The notes beneath the pieces are model-generated. The model saw only the letters and a program-made list of their open reading frames with translations, had not been told where the DNA came from and did no database searches. Position numbers and translations under genes: made by a program. DNA of 64,000 nucleotides from Pseudovirgaria hyperparasitica (Eukaryota; Ascomycota; Dothideomycetes; Acrospermales; Acrospermaceae). Shown piece after piece: positions 24,061 to 34,850 of the stretch. The stretch is from NCBI RefSeq assembly GCF_010093815.1, contig NW_022985552.1, forward strand, positions 372,001-436,000, in the 5' to 3' direction. The stretch's first letter is position 1, and the number at the start of each line of letters is the position of its first letter.

Positions 24061-24591
24061 TATTTCCGTACTAATTACTTTAGAGCGTTAAGATTTCGGG
24101 AAACTATATTAAGATTATTATTAATTTATACGGATTATTACGAATTATATTATTACTAGCTAAGGACGGTACGAAAATTAGTAAATTACGTAAATCGTAC
24201 TAAATTATAGTAAATCTATATAAATCTATATCTATAAGGATTAGGTAATATACCTAATAATCTAAAAAACTCTATAAAGAGTTAAGAAGTTTTTTAAAGA
24301 AAGGAATATTTCTAAGAGAAGATTTTAATATAGGTAGTACCTAGGCTTACCTAATCATATTACGTAATACGCTAGGCCTAATTAGGCAATCTCACCTATA
24401 TAAGAAGTTAAGATAGATAAAATCTAGTTTATTAGGAAAACGCTTATATAAATCTTAGATCGGTAAATATTAGTAAGTATCTAAGACGAAGCGTAGAGAA
24501 TAACTAAGGTCTTATAAGACTTAGGATAGAGATATAGGGATAGGTAATAATCTAGGTCGCTAAGGGTAGCTTCCTAGAGGGAAGGGATAAT

Positions 24592-24819
24592 TATTAGGAC
24601 TTAGCCTTAGGTAGGACCCGACCTATATATACCTTAGCTAATAGGGTTAGGAGGTAACGTAAAGGGCGGTAAACAGTCACGTGCTAGATAGATCGGCGTC
24701 CCTTTATGTATATACTCTCGGATTCCTACCGAAAGGGTTCGGTAGTAATTCGTTCTATAATAGAATACACCCTATTATTCTATCTAACTATACTACTATC
24801 TAATAACCCTATTCTTATA
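24592..24819 (+). repeat. 3' LTR of A1 (228 bp)
   Basis: Full-length family A LTR, starting tattagg and ending cttata, directly followed by LINE B. Confidence 0.92.
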
Positions 24820-26962
24820 ACGCCTATTAGCCTATAGTCTATATTACTATTATTTTACCCTTAGGTAGCACGTGTAGATACGGAGGTTATTAGTTAAGGG
24901 CTACCCTTAACTAATAATCGGGGTTCTCCCGGGGTTCTTCTAGTATATATCGGGTTACTACCGGCGTATACCGGGTCTCTTCCGGTATATATTTCCGGGT
25001 CTACTAGTACTAGAGGAGTAGTAGATATATAAGTATCTATTAGGAGATGTTCTTAGGGTACTTATTAAGCTATTATACGATATCTAAAGTCTTTATAATA
25101 TAGATAAGCTATTACTATTATATATAGAGGTTAGAGTATATAGCTAGATAGTAGCGTATTATACCTCTCCGGCTATATACCTTATACTATAGGGAGGTAT
25201 TAGGAACGCCTCTCTTATAGAGATAGTATAGAAGTTCTATAGCGCCCGTTCGGGCTTAGATAAGTATAGATACTTAGGCTTTCGTTAGCCCTTTATATAT
25301 CTATTTACTTAGTTCCTTCTATAGCCCTTAAATCTACTCTAGGTACCTATTCTATTAGAAGGTCTAGTAGATATAGAGTGTCTCTTTCTACTTATCTTAA
25401 GTCTACGACCGTATATTTTTTACGAGTTCTTAAAGACTCTACTAGTCTAGAAGAGCGTCTAGGTTATCTCGGACTTCTTATACTACTTAGCTAGAGTCAG
25501 CTTCTATTAAGCACCTATACCGTATTTAATTCCGGCCTATATATAGGAGTGCGCGGTAATATATACTAATTTATATATATAGCGCGGCGAAAGTATATTC
25601 TACGTTTTCTATATATTTCTATACTTATTATTTAGTAAAGTATACTACCCTCTATATCTAGTAGAAGTTATATATACTTATAACGTCTATCTCGCGTCGT
25701 AGTAGTACCATATTAGTAGCTTTATATACGCCTAATATAAGACGGAGTATACAGTTCTATATAGATTCGAGCTTTATTTACCTAGTCTATATAAGGGCCG
25801 TATACTAGTACTTATGTCCGTATATAAAGGCGGGTCGTACTATAGATATATATAGCTAGCGTGCCTTATCCTAGGTAGTTCCCTACGTGGAGGCTATAAT
25901 CTATTATATAGCGGCTTCTATCTAGAGGGCCCTAGAGACGGTATATACTACTTATAGTCCCTATTTAAGCTTGCTATCTAGTATAACTCCGAGCGCGCGT
26001 ATACTTTATACTAGTAGTTTATTAAATACGTCGATTCGGGGGCGTCGTTCGCCTTCCCTAATTACCTATTTCTCTTAATAATTAATAAAGTGTATAAGCT
26101 AGTATTTCTCTAGGGCGAACTTTACTCTATAGCGTTTTACCTACTAGAGGTACCTCTCGTAGTCCTATTCTAGTCGTCTATACGTTCGGTTAGTATTATT
26201 ATTAATAGCTAGAAGGTATATATTATTAGCGTATCCGACTACCTCTATATACTTTATTTCTTAAAGAAGGTCTACTATAAAGAAGAGGAATAGAATCGGA
26301 GAGATAGTACTCCCTTATGGGATGCCGTATACCATCTCTTTATATTTACTCTAGTACCTAGGGATATATATCTAAGTTATTCTTCCTATAAGGAATAACT
26401 ATATAAAGCGTATAATCTATTCTAGTATTCGTCTTATCCGGAGGTTATGAATAAGTCTTATATAGTTTACCTTATTAAACGCTCCGGCCATATCGAGGGA
26501 GAGGAGCGATACTACCCGTCCCTATTTCTATGCGGCCTAGACGACTTTAATAATATATTAGATAGCTATTATTAGGGAGCTATCTATCTTTACCTTCTAG
26601 TTCGGAGGGAGGAGATTATATTCCTATACCGCGGTACTTATCTTCTTTACTATTATAGTCTCTAGTATCTTATCTAGATAGAAGAGAAGGGTAATTAGTC
26701 TCTATCCCTTTAGGGAGTTAGGGCTCTTTCCTAGTTTCGGGAGTATAATAGTATAGATAACTCGGAAGCTCTAGAGGTGGTACCCCTACGTGACGTATAC
26801 TTAGAATATATAAGTAATAAGCGGTAGGGTCGCTTTTATAGTACTTTTTAGGCATCGATTTAGAATTCCATCTAGTCCGGGTGCTTTATCATTTAGGAGT
26901 ATCTTAATAATATTAAGTATGTTCTCCTCCGTAACTTCTTCGGAGATATCTACTATATATAG
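24820..26962 (-). mobile_element. LINE B, 3' half (Tad1-like, minus)
   Basis: It is collinear with LINE A from about 10590 to 12740, so it covers the end of ORF2, including the reverse transcriptase, and the 3' palindrome (24887-24917). The last ~160 bp of the LINE 3' end are missing because A1 adjoins. The sequence breaks at 26962 where the D LTR begins and resumes at 38401: placed side by side, the two sides align with LINE A without gap, with atag repeated at the junction. RIP-saturated and inactive. Confidence 0.85.
24887..24917. repeat. Palindrome P3 (LINE B, 3' side)
   Basis: Same 14 bp arms and CTA loop; collinear with P1. Confidence 0.95.
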
Positions 26963-27334
26963 TATGGAAGGCCGCTCCTGTAGCCCTACATGTATGTGTC
27001 CCTAGCTCGATCATATGGCTCATTGTATATTTAAGGAGGGCGTTTTCCTTGGTCATTCTACATGACACGCTTCCACCATCACTAATATTCGACGATTCGA
27101 CCTTTCCTTACGTTCATGGGCCTCTATGGGTATTGATTATTAGGCTTAGCTATTGATGAATTGATTAAGAGTATTATATAGACCCGTCCTATCGTAAAAG
27201 AGAACTAATAAGAAGTCGTGCGTTCAAAGAGAACTTATAATACCTAGGAGAGATACTTGTGAGTTCGTCGCGACTACTATACTAAGGACACAGCCATTTA
27301 TAAAAAGGGACATACGTGGCGATAGCTTATCATA
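26963..27334 (+). repeat. 5' LTR of element D (372 bp)
   Basis: It matches 38029-38400 in length and order. It contains a TATATTTAAGG promoter-like box near 27029 and keeps many CA/TG dinucleotides. Confidence 0.93.
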
Positions 27335-27838
27335 ATTTTAGAGGTCGTACCTAGACTACGAACTTATAGGGGGAGATTAGGACTCCGAAACTAGCTTAGG
27401 GGAAGTATATGGCGTGCCTAATAAGGTAGTCTAGACTTACTAGATCGAAGCCACGAGTCCGGAAAACAGGGAGTCCGGAGTCGCTAGGGGCTAGCCTCTT
27501 AAAAGTAGCCGTAAAAAGCATGCGCATGCTAATACGGGTGATAGCGCGACTCGAAAATGTCTTAGGGGAATAGGATATAAAACAGGGCCAGATGAAGCAG
27601 TAAAGAAGAGTTCAAAAACGATAAATATAACCTGTTTAGTGCTGCTATAGCTGTTATTCACAAACACGGCTACACGAGTATACCACTTTAGGAACGCCTC
27701 ACACGAAGATAATAATATAAGTAGGATACCGTGAACCTTATATTGATAAAGACGATAGTGATAGTTCATCTTATAAAGGGATTAATCAATATGGAGAAGG
27801 GATGATGGGTGTTATGGGTAGACGTATTGGGCTAACCT

Positions 27839-27863
27839 TTAGTTAAGGTAATCCCTTGACTAA
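27839..27863. repeat. Palindrome P4 (element D, upstream of gag)
   Basis: Imperfect 25 bp version (ttagttaagg ... cccttgactaa, two mismatched pairs) in the D leader, about 130 bp before the gag-like start. Confidence 0.75.
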
Positions 27864-27989
27864 TAACCTTACCCCCAGCGTCTCCACTGGCACACCTGCT
27901 GCTAGTAATGGTGCGATAGGAGCTTAAAATAACGACCTAGTAACTCGTAGAGAGATGCTTAACTTCTTCGTAGCATTTGCGCGATAAGG

Positions 27990-30420
27990 AAGGATGGTAC
28001 CTCTATCCACCCTAGCCCCCGAGCGCTTTGAAGGAATAAATATTACGGCCTTCCTTCGGAAGTACGAGGACATATATATAAACTACGAAGTTCCGCCTGA
28101 TAAGAAGATAACCTCCCTACCGTTATACTACGAGGACTATCTCCGTCCTGCCATTGAAGGAATGGGTGGGTTTTAGAAACAGTAGTAGACCACGCTACGT
28201 GAAGAATTATTAAAGGAATTCTCTCTATTTGACTCCGCCCTCGAGGAAGGCACCATCTACTTTATCCGAAAATACGTGGAAATGGTTAAAGTAGACCCAT
28301 TCTACTCTCTCCCTATGTACTGCTCCCGGTATTATATTATCACGGAGAAACTTACGGCTAAAGGAAGCCTAAGCTCGTATTCGCGAATAGAGCTCTTCCT
28401 AGAAGGGCTGCCTAATAGTCTTAAGGCTCGGGCTATAGAGAAATGTTAACTCACGATGGAAGCATATAGTTACGACTAGGTAATTATCTATGACTTCGTA
28501 TCACGAAAGGCTAGAGTACTTAAGGAACTAGCTCGTATTAATAAGCACTCAGCCGCACAAGAGCTGGCTATAGCCATATACTATAAATTAAAGATAGGGA
28601 GTAAGAAGACCAGCTTAGAAGAGCAGTCACATGAAGAAAGAAGAACTAATGAATTTAGCCACCCCTCTCTAGTCGAAGTATACGTCGCGCTAGAATCGGA
28701 TAAGTTTAACGAGATAGTAGAGAGATTTAGTAAACTAGACCTCACGTCAATTAAGATGAAGTCCTGCTTTACCTCTGATCCCTTATTCTTATCCCTTAAG
28801 AAGTACGAACCTAAGCTGCTTTCGGCTATTATTAACTAGTAGGCGCGAAGGCTAAATCTTTTAATACACCCCTAAGTACGAGGCATGCCCATGGAACTAA
28901 CGTAAGTTTACCCATAGAATTATATATAGAATAGAGAATACGTCTCTACCCGAGACTCCTAAGGAGGCGTTATGGCCTAGGATAGGCCTCGAAGACCGAT
29001 CGTGTGTATTACGTGCGGAGGAGATTACCTAATATATAGATGTCCGGAGATGGTAGAATATATTAGAGACGGATTACTAAATGTTAACGGGGTGCGAGTG
29101 TTCCGAGGGCGTTTCAGGGCGAACAGAGAAGAAATCCCATTACTACCCTCCTCGGTAGGGCTATAAGCTACCCTATAAGCTATCCAGAACTACGTAGTAA
29201 CGGTTTAAAACGGCCTAAGCTAGTACGGAGGGGGAGTGAAGGTTTCTACGTCTATAGTAAATATTAACGCTTCATGGGGAGTGCCGGTATATAGTATTAG
29301 TATAAAACCTACGAAGGGTCCCTACTAGGCCTTGGCGGACAGCGATTCGGAAGAAGAAGTCACGTCGCCCGAGAGTAAGAAAGATAGATATATAGAATTC
29401 CACGAACGCTTCGACGTGGCTAGTAATAGATATATCCACGAGGAGATAGCCCTGGAAGAGCCCGCTATGCTCGTAATATCTAGAAGGGGGATTACGAAGA
29501 GTATACCTAATTATACTAAGGAAAGAAAGATCGCCCGTCTCCGCGGAATGCGTGAAGGGTAGTATATAAGGATTATCGAGGAATAGGAGGACGGCGAGAA
29601 GAGTAGCGACTAGAGAACGTCTAAATAAGAGCTAACGGCGTCTAAGGATAAGATGGATGAAGGGGATGGCCTAAATCCTAGTTAAAAGGCACGTATCCGA
29701 GGCGTTAAGCTTAATGACTATCTACGCGAGGGATAGCGGCTGAGTATAGAAGCTAGCGAAGCATAGCTAGTGCGCGTTCTAGGGATAACTATGAATATTA
29801 CCATTAGCGAACTATTAAGTCTTAATAGCGACTTACGTCGTGCGGTGTTCGAGAAGGGCGCCCCCGACTTTATAGCTAGAGAGGTCCGCGAGGCTTAAGA
29901 GGAGAGAGCCGAGAAGAAAGGAAGAAACGACCATGCCATGGCTTCTAAGATAAATAAACTTAACGTATTAGCACCCCTCTATGCTACGGGGACGGCCATC
30001 ACGTAACAAGATATTAATTAGCTTAAGGAAGGGATAGTAAGGCTAGTGGCCGAGTGTCTAAGGTACCCCGTGGAAGTTAGTCCTAAAAGGGCGACTAGTA
30101 TAGTACTATTCAATAGTGGCGCGCAGGTAAATAGTATTCGACTAGATGCTACGAGGCGTCTCAGGCTAGCGATATCTTCGCTTCCACCATATATAAAGAA
30201 CTCGAGTTTAGTTAGCGCTACTTAGTATAGCACTCCATTCATGGGAATAGTATAGTAATACCCCATCCGTATAGGTCGGATCGTTACGGCCACTTCGATA
30301 TTCGTATACAGCGAACTTAATCATGACCTTATCCTAGGGGAGCCATATACTAGGTAGGCCTTACTTACGGTGTAGAGGTTAGCCTCTAGGTAAGTACTCT
30401 TAATAGTCCACTCCGCATAT
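27990..30420 (+). other. Element D gag and protease region (fossil)
   Basis: Gag-like start around 27994 (TLAPERFEGINITAFLRKYE), a zinc-knuckle-like cysteine cluster near 29006-29046, an acidic stretch (ADSDSEEEVTSPESKKDRY) near 29332, and a retropepsin-like region near 30090-30360 with SGAQVNSIRLDA and DLILGEPYTRQALL. Known for the family: Gag packages element RNA, and the protease cuts the polyprotein. Recognisable only in parts; broken. Confidence 0.75.
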
Positions 30421-30546
30421 GGATAAGAACGTATAACCTTCGAAACTAGTCCGGACGAGTATATTCTGGTCTTAGAGAAGGAGGGTAACTCCGTGGCTAG
30501 AGACTAACTATATAGCGGAGTATGTTGCTAGAAGCCGGAGTTAAGC

Positions 30547-30585
30547 CGGATTATTAGTTAAGGGCTACCCTTAACTAATAATCCG
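30547..30585. repeat. Palindrome P5 (element D, between protease and pol)
   Basis: The longest example: 18 bp perfect arms around CTA. An ATG at 30592 follows it by six bases. Confidence 0.95.
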
Positions 30586-30591
30586 CACTAA

Positions 30592-33500
30592 ATGGGGTCC
30601 GGTGAACCCACTAACGAAGGGGATAGGATATATTTTTATACGGATATAGAAATGAGTTATATAGAGTTGCTTTCCGAGAAAATCCGGCCTAAAAATGTTA
30701 CTCGGTTGTCGAGAAAAGATGACTTAGCCGCCCTAGTTACGGCGGTAAGGTACGCTGCCTTCGTATATAAATAAGGCACGATAATAGAACGGCTTATAGT
30801 AGGCTCCACCGGCCTCTAAAGACGGTATTCATCCGGGGTATTAAAGGGATTTAGTATAGCTACCATATATAAAAGAAAGGGAGTTAAAGTACACCCCGTA
30901 GATGACTCCGAAGCCCACCGAAAGGTCCCTAGGAATCTATTAGGGTATCTAGACTAGCGTGAACGAGTAATCGCACGGTAGATACTTCTTCCAGCCGTCT
31001 ACCTAGGCCTTAACGCGTTTAATAGGCTAATAGAGCCTCGAAGGGTAACTATCCCGCTAGGAACACGTCTAACGCCTCTACGTATAAGTTAGCTAAAGAT
31101 TAGAATAGAGCTACGTCCCGCGGAACTTAAGTTACTATATATAATCTTATTATATCGCGAGGAAGTACTAGCATGGGAATTCTTATACCTTAGTAAATTT
31201 AATAAAGAGGTGGCACCTCCGTAGGAGATCCGAACGGTGGAACATAAGGTATAGTAGGCTAAGAACTTTAATATTCCTAGAGCCCTTTATAGGAAGGTAC
31301 TCACGATCCTAAAAGAGCGTCTTAATAGTAGAAGGCTCGAGCCCTATAGTAGTCCTTATCGAAACGCCTATTTTCTCGTGGAAAAGAAGAAGGAAGCTAA
31401 TAAGGAACGAGATTATAGGTTAATTAATTCGGTGATAGAAATCAACCGAGTCACTATTCGTAATGCGGCCACGCCGCCCTCGTGTGAAGAATTCTTAGAG
31501 CACTTTACGGGGATGGCCGTCTTAACGTTTACCGACTTCTTCTTAGGATACGATTAGATTTCATTAGTAGAGCATTGCCGAGACTTAACGGGGTTTATGA
31601 CGCCCCTAGAATTACTACACGGGATAATATTACCTTAAGGGGCCACTAATTTAGTAGCTTAGTTCGTTAGGATCATGTTAACTATTATATAAGAATATAT
31701 CCCGGAGAGGGCTCTACCATTCCTAGATAACTTAGGCATTAAAGGACCTACGATGAAATATAACTCTAAGGAGGCCCTACCTAGAATTTATAGGTATATC
31801 CTAGAATATTTAATTAACGTGGATAAGGTTCTCGCGGATATAGAGCGCGCCGGATACGCCCTAAGTAGTAAGAAGACTCAGTGGTATATTAAAGCCGCTA
31901 ACGTTATAGGATACGTCTACGGCATTAAAGGGAGGCGACCGAGTAGTAAAAAGGTTACTACTATTAGGGACTGGAAACCCTATAAAAACACGACGAATGT
32001 ACGAGCCTTCCTTGGCGTTTATACATATTTCCGGATATGGATCCCCGGGTACGCTATTATCGCATCGCCGCTATTTACACTATTAAAGAATAAATCGGCC
32101 TAGTAGTAGATAGCTAAGGAGTAGACCTCGATGGACGCGCTAAAGATAGCTCTAACTACTACTCCCGCACTAATAATGTTACGGTACGGGACAGGTGCGG
32201 GAGATATAATCCTAGTAGTAGACTCTAGTAACGTTAGGTGGGGGGCTGCGTTAATGTAGGAGAACGAGGATCATAAACGTTAGCCATCGCGGTATAATGG
32301 AGGAATGTGGTTAAAAGCTAAGAGAAACTACGACACCGTGAAACTAGAGTGCCGAGCCCTCCTCCACGCGTTATAGAAGTTCCGGTAATATCTCTATAGC
32401 ACGCACTTCATTATAGAAACAGACGTGAATACTCTAGTCGCTTAAATCAACCGTACCGTAACTAACTTACTAGGGGCGCTCGTTACTAGGTGGCTCGCGT
32501 GGATTTAGCTATAGAACTTTATAGTTAGGCATGTACCTAGGAAGCGTAACATAGTCGCCGACGGCATCTTACGGATGCACGAAGGAGAAGAACCACCAGA
32601 CGTCCCTACCTTTAACCTAGACGAGTTCGTGGATATAGCTCTATGTATAGACGTGCTAGAGACGTCGTTAATCAAGCCCATTAGCGGGAGAGATTACACG
32701 ATAGGGATACTCGACTATGCCGCCATTAAGTCTCCCTTAATAGATGAATATAGCGATAAATGGTAGAGGATTACGAAGTATCTTACTACACTCGAGAGGC
32801 TAACCGACCTAACCGACCGAGCGTATAAGGCCTTTATGACCGACTGCCTAAAGTTCCTCGTGCGTAACCGAATACTCTGGCGGAGAGGAGATGGGTATCG
32901 CTAATATACACGAGTAATTAAGGATCCGAATACTAGGGCGTGTATAATTACTACCACTCACGACGAGATAGATCATAGAGGTAGCGAAGGGACCCTCGGA
33001 AGGATTAAGGATAAGTATTAGTAGATAGGTATGCGTAGAGACGTGTGATAGCACGTGAAAACCTATAACGAATATTAACGACGAAGTAAGCTCCTCGGAG
33101 GTCTTAATAAAGGGCTCTACCACGTTATAACACCTATTCTTTAGTAAAGAATATACTTAGACGTAACGATACTACCACCTTCTATAGGGTATAGTAAAGT
33201 AGTATCCATATAAGAATAGCTAAGCGGATGGACTAAGGCGGAGGCATGTACGGCGGCCACGTCTATAGTCGTCGTAAAGTTCCTCTTTAAGAACGTGATC
33301 TATAGATACGGAATCATTCCTAAAATTACCTATGACGGTGGTAGAGAAAATATGGGTGCCATAGAGGAGCTCCTCCGACTCTATAGAATTTATTAGAAGG
33401 TTACGTCTGCGTATAATCCCCGAGCAAATAGGATTATTAAGAGAAGTTTTATACTACTCGCTAATGCTCTCGCGAAGATAACTAATGGCGGATTTAAGAA

Positions 33501-34140
33501 CTGGCCTAACCACCTCCATGCGGTCGTCTAGGTAGATAGAATAACGACACGTGCTAGCATAGGGTATAGTGCCGCATACCTCGTGCTCGGCCATGAACCA
33601 ATCATGCCTATCGAAGTCGAATTTAAGTCGCTCCGAATGCTCCCTTAGGACGAGGTGCGATTAACGTCCGACTTACTCGCTCTTCGAGCTAGATAACTTA
33701 AGAGAAGATCCGAGGATCTTAAGGAGGTCTATGCCCACGCGATACGAACGCGTAAGGAATCAAGAGAGGCATGGAATGACGACTATCACCTTCGTTAAGA
33801 GTCGTTACTAGTTGATACGATTATCCTCCTATACGACTCGCAGCGACAGAAGGATATAGGGCGAAAGCTAAGATAGCATTAGAGGGGGCTATACAGAATC
33901 TAGTCCGTGTTTAATTATACTTATAAGCTCGCGGAGCTTGATGGAGCCATGCTTAGAGGGACGTTTCCTAGCCATAGGTTAAAGAAATATTTCATGAGAA
34001 ATGCGAGTAACGAGAGTTACGACGAGCCCTCGCGACCACCGATCGGAAGAATTACCGAGGAAAATAAGAGAGTGGCGATAAGGAAAACTATCATAAATAA
34101 CTCACGGAATACCTCGACGACGCCACATGAACCCGGGTAG
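30592..34140 (+). other. Element D pol region: RT, RNase H, integrase (fossil)
   Basis: The region begins directly after the second palindrome. Gypsy reverse transcriptase is recognisable at about 31340-32100 (INSVIEINRVTI, ALPFLDNLGIKGP, VRAFLGVYTYFRIWIPGYAI), RNase H at about 32100-32560 and integrase at about 32850-33780. The integrase C-terminal module (YKLAELDGAMLRGTF, HRLKKYF) is at about 33910-34000. No chromodomain was seen. Broken fossil. Confidence 0.8.
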
Positions 34141-34254
34141 AAGTGGTGATTCCTACTCCGTAAGGCTTTAATAGAGAGGAATATTTGCGTTTCCCTAGAA
34201 TCGATATCTCCTTCTAGGGGATAGAAGTTTTTTTTAAGGAGGGAAGGGATGCTT

Positions 34255-34850
34255 GTAAAAGTAGTCTCATGACGATGAACTCCATTATCGAAAGAGGATG
34301 ATAAACCCCATTATCACTATAAAATAATAAAACCCATTATTAAAGTAAGCAATGCTCGAAAGAAGACATAATGGCGTTTACGCGAAATTCCACCCACCAC
34401 ACATTAAAACCGGTCGTGTAATCAAAGCCCACCCATCGAAGGCCTATTTCGTTACTATGGAACGGGCCCCGTTAGGAACTAATAAGGAAGAAAAGAAGGA
34501 GGAGATATAAGAGAAAAAGATACTTATAGGAAGTCTTATGAGGATGAGAATATACCCGGTATCTATTTATTTATAGATTCCGCCATATACCCGGTAGACA
34601 CATTCATTCATAGATTTCCTATGTACCCAGCATATATTTATTCACAGATTTAACACGTATACGGGCCTACGGCCGTTGGCAAGGATCATTTATAAAAATC
34701 ACTATATACCCGGCATTCGAGGAGGCATAAAAAGAGAACTTAAGATAGTATATAACTCTTCCCTCTTACACCTCTCCATACCTCCTTAATCGATAAAACC
34801 TCCTCCTCCACTTCCGCCTCGCTCAAACCACCTCTCCTTAGAACGTAACT
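34255..34850 (+). promoter_or_regulatory. Non-coding stretch of D with tandem repeats and promoter-like leader
   Basis: Three imperfect ~36 bp units start tatacccggt at 34551, near 34586 and near 34623, with a partial fourth near 34703. They are followed by a TATA-like tatataac (about 34750) and a long pyrimidine-rich leader with ctcttccctc and cctccacttccgcctc. That is how fungal polymerase II promoters and 5' leaders look. It sits upstream of the extra coding-like region of D, which may therefore have had its own transcript. Confidence 0.45.

Larger units (their letters stand above)
17521..24819 (+). mobile_element. Gypsy/chromovirus family A, copy A1 (broken)
   Basis: Fossil LTR retrotransposon: partial 5' LTR 17521-17664, gag region about 17820-18840, protease about 19130-19500, reverse transcriptase about 19690-20330, RNase H about 20560-21000, integrase about 21250-22210, chromodomain about 22485-22620, a basic GRPPKRKK AT-hook-like tail near 22735-22755, a 1.8 kb region with antisense coding-like sequence, and 3' LTR 24592-24819. 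Chromodomain gypsy elements are known to target heterochromatin. It is broken by many RIP changes but retains more CG than A0. The sequence to its right is LINE B, joined exactly at the LTR end, so A1 probably inserted into LINE B. Confidence 0.9.

Noticed and set aside
32848-33123. 91-codon open frame on the minus strand of element D
   Set aside because: It is a shadow of the integrase region on the plus strand.
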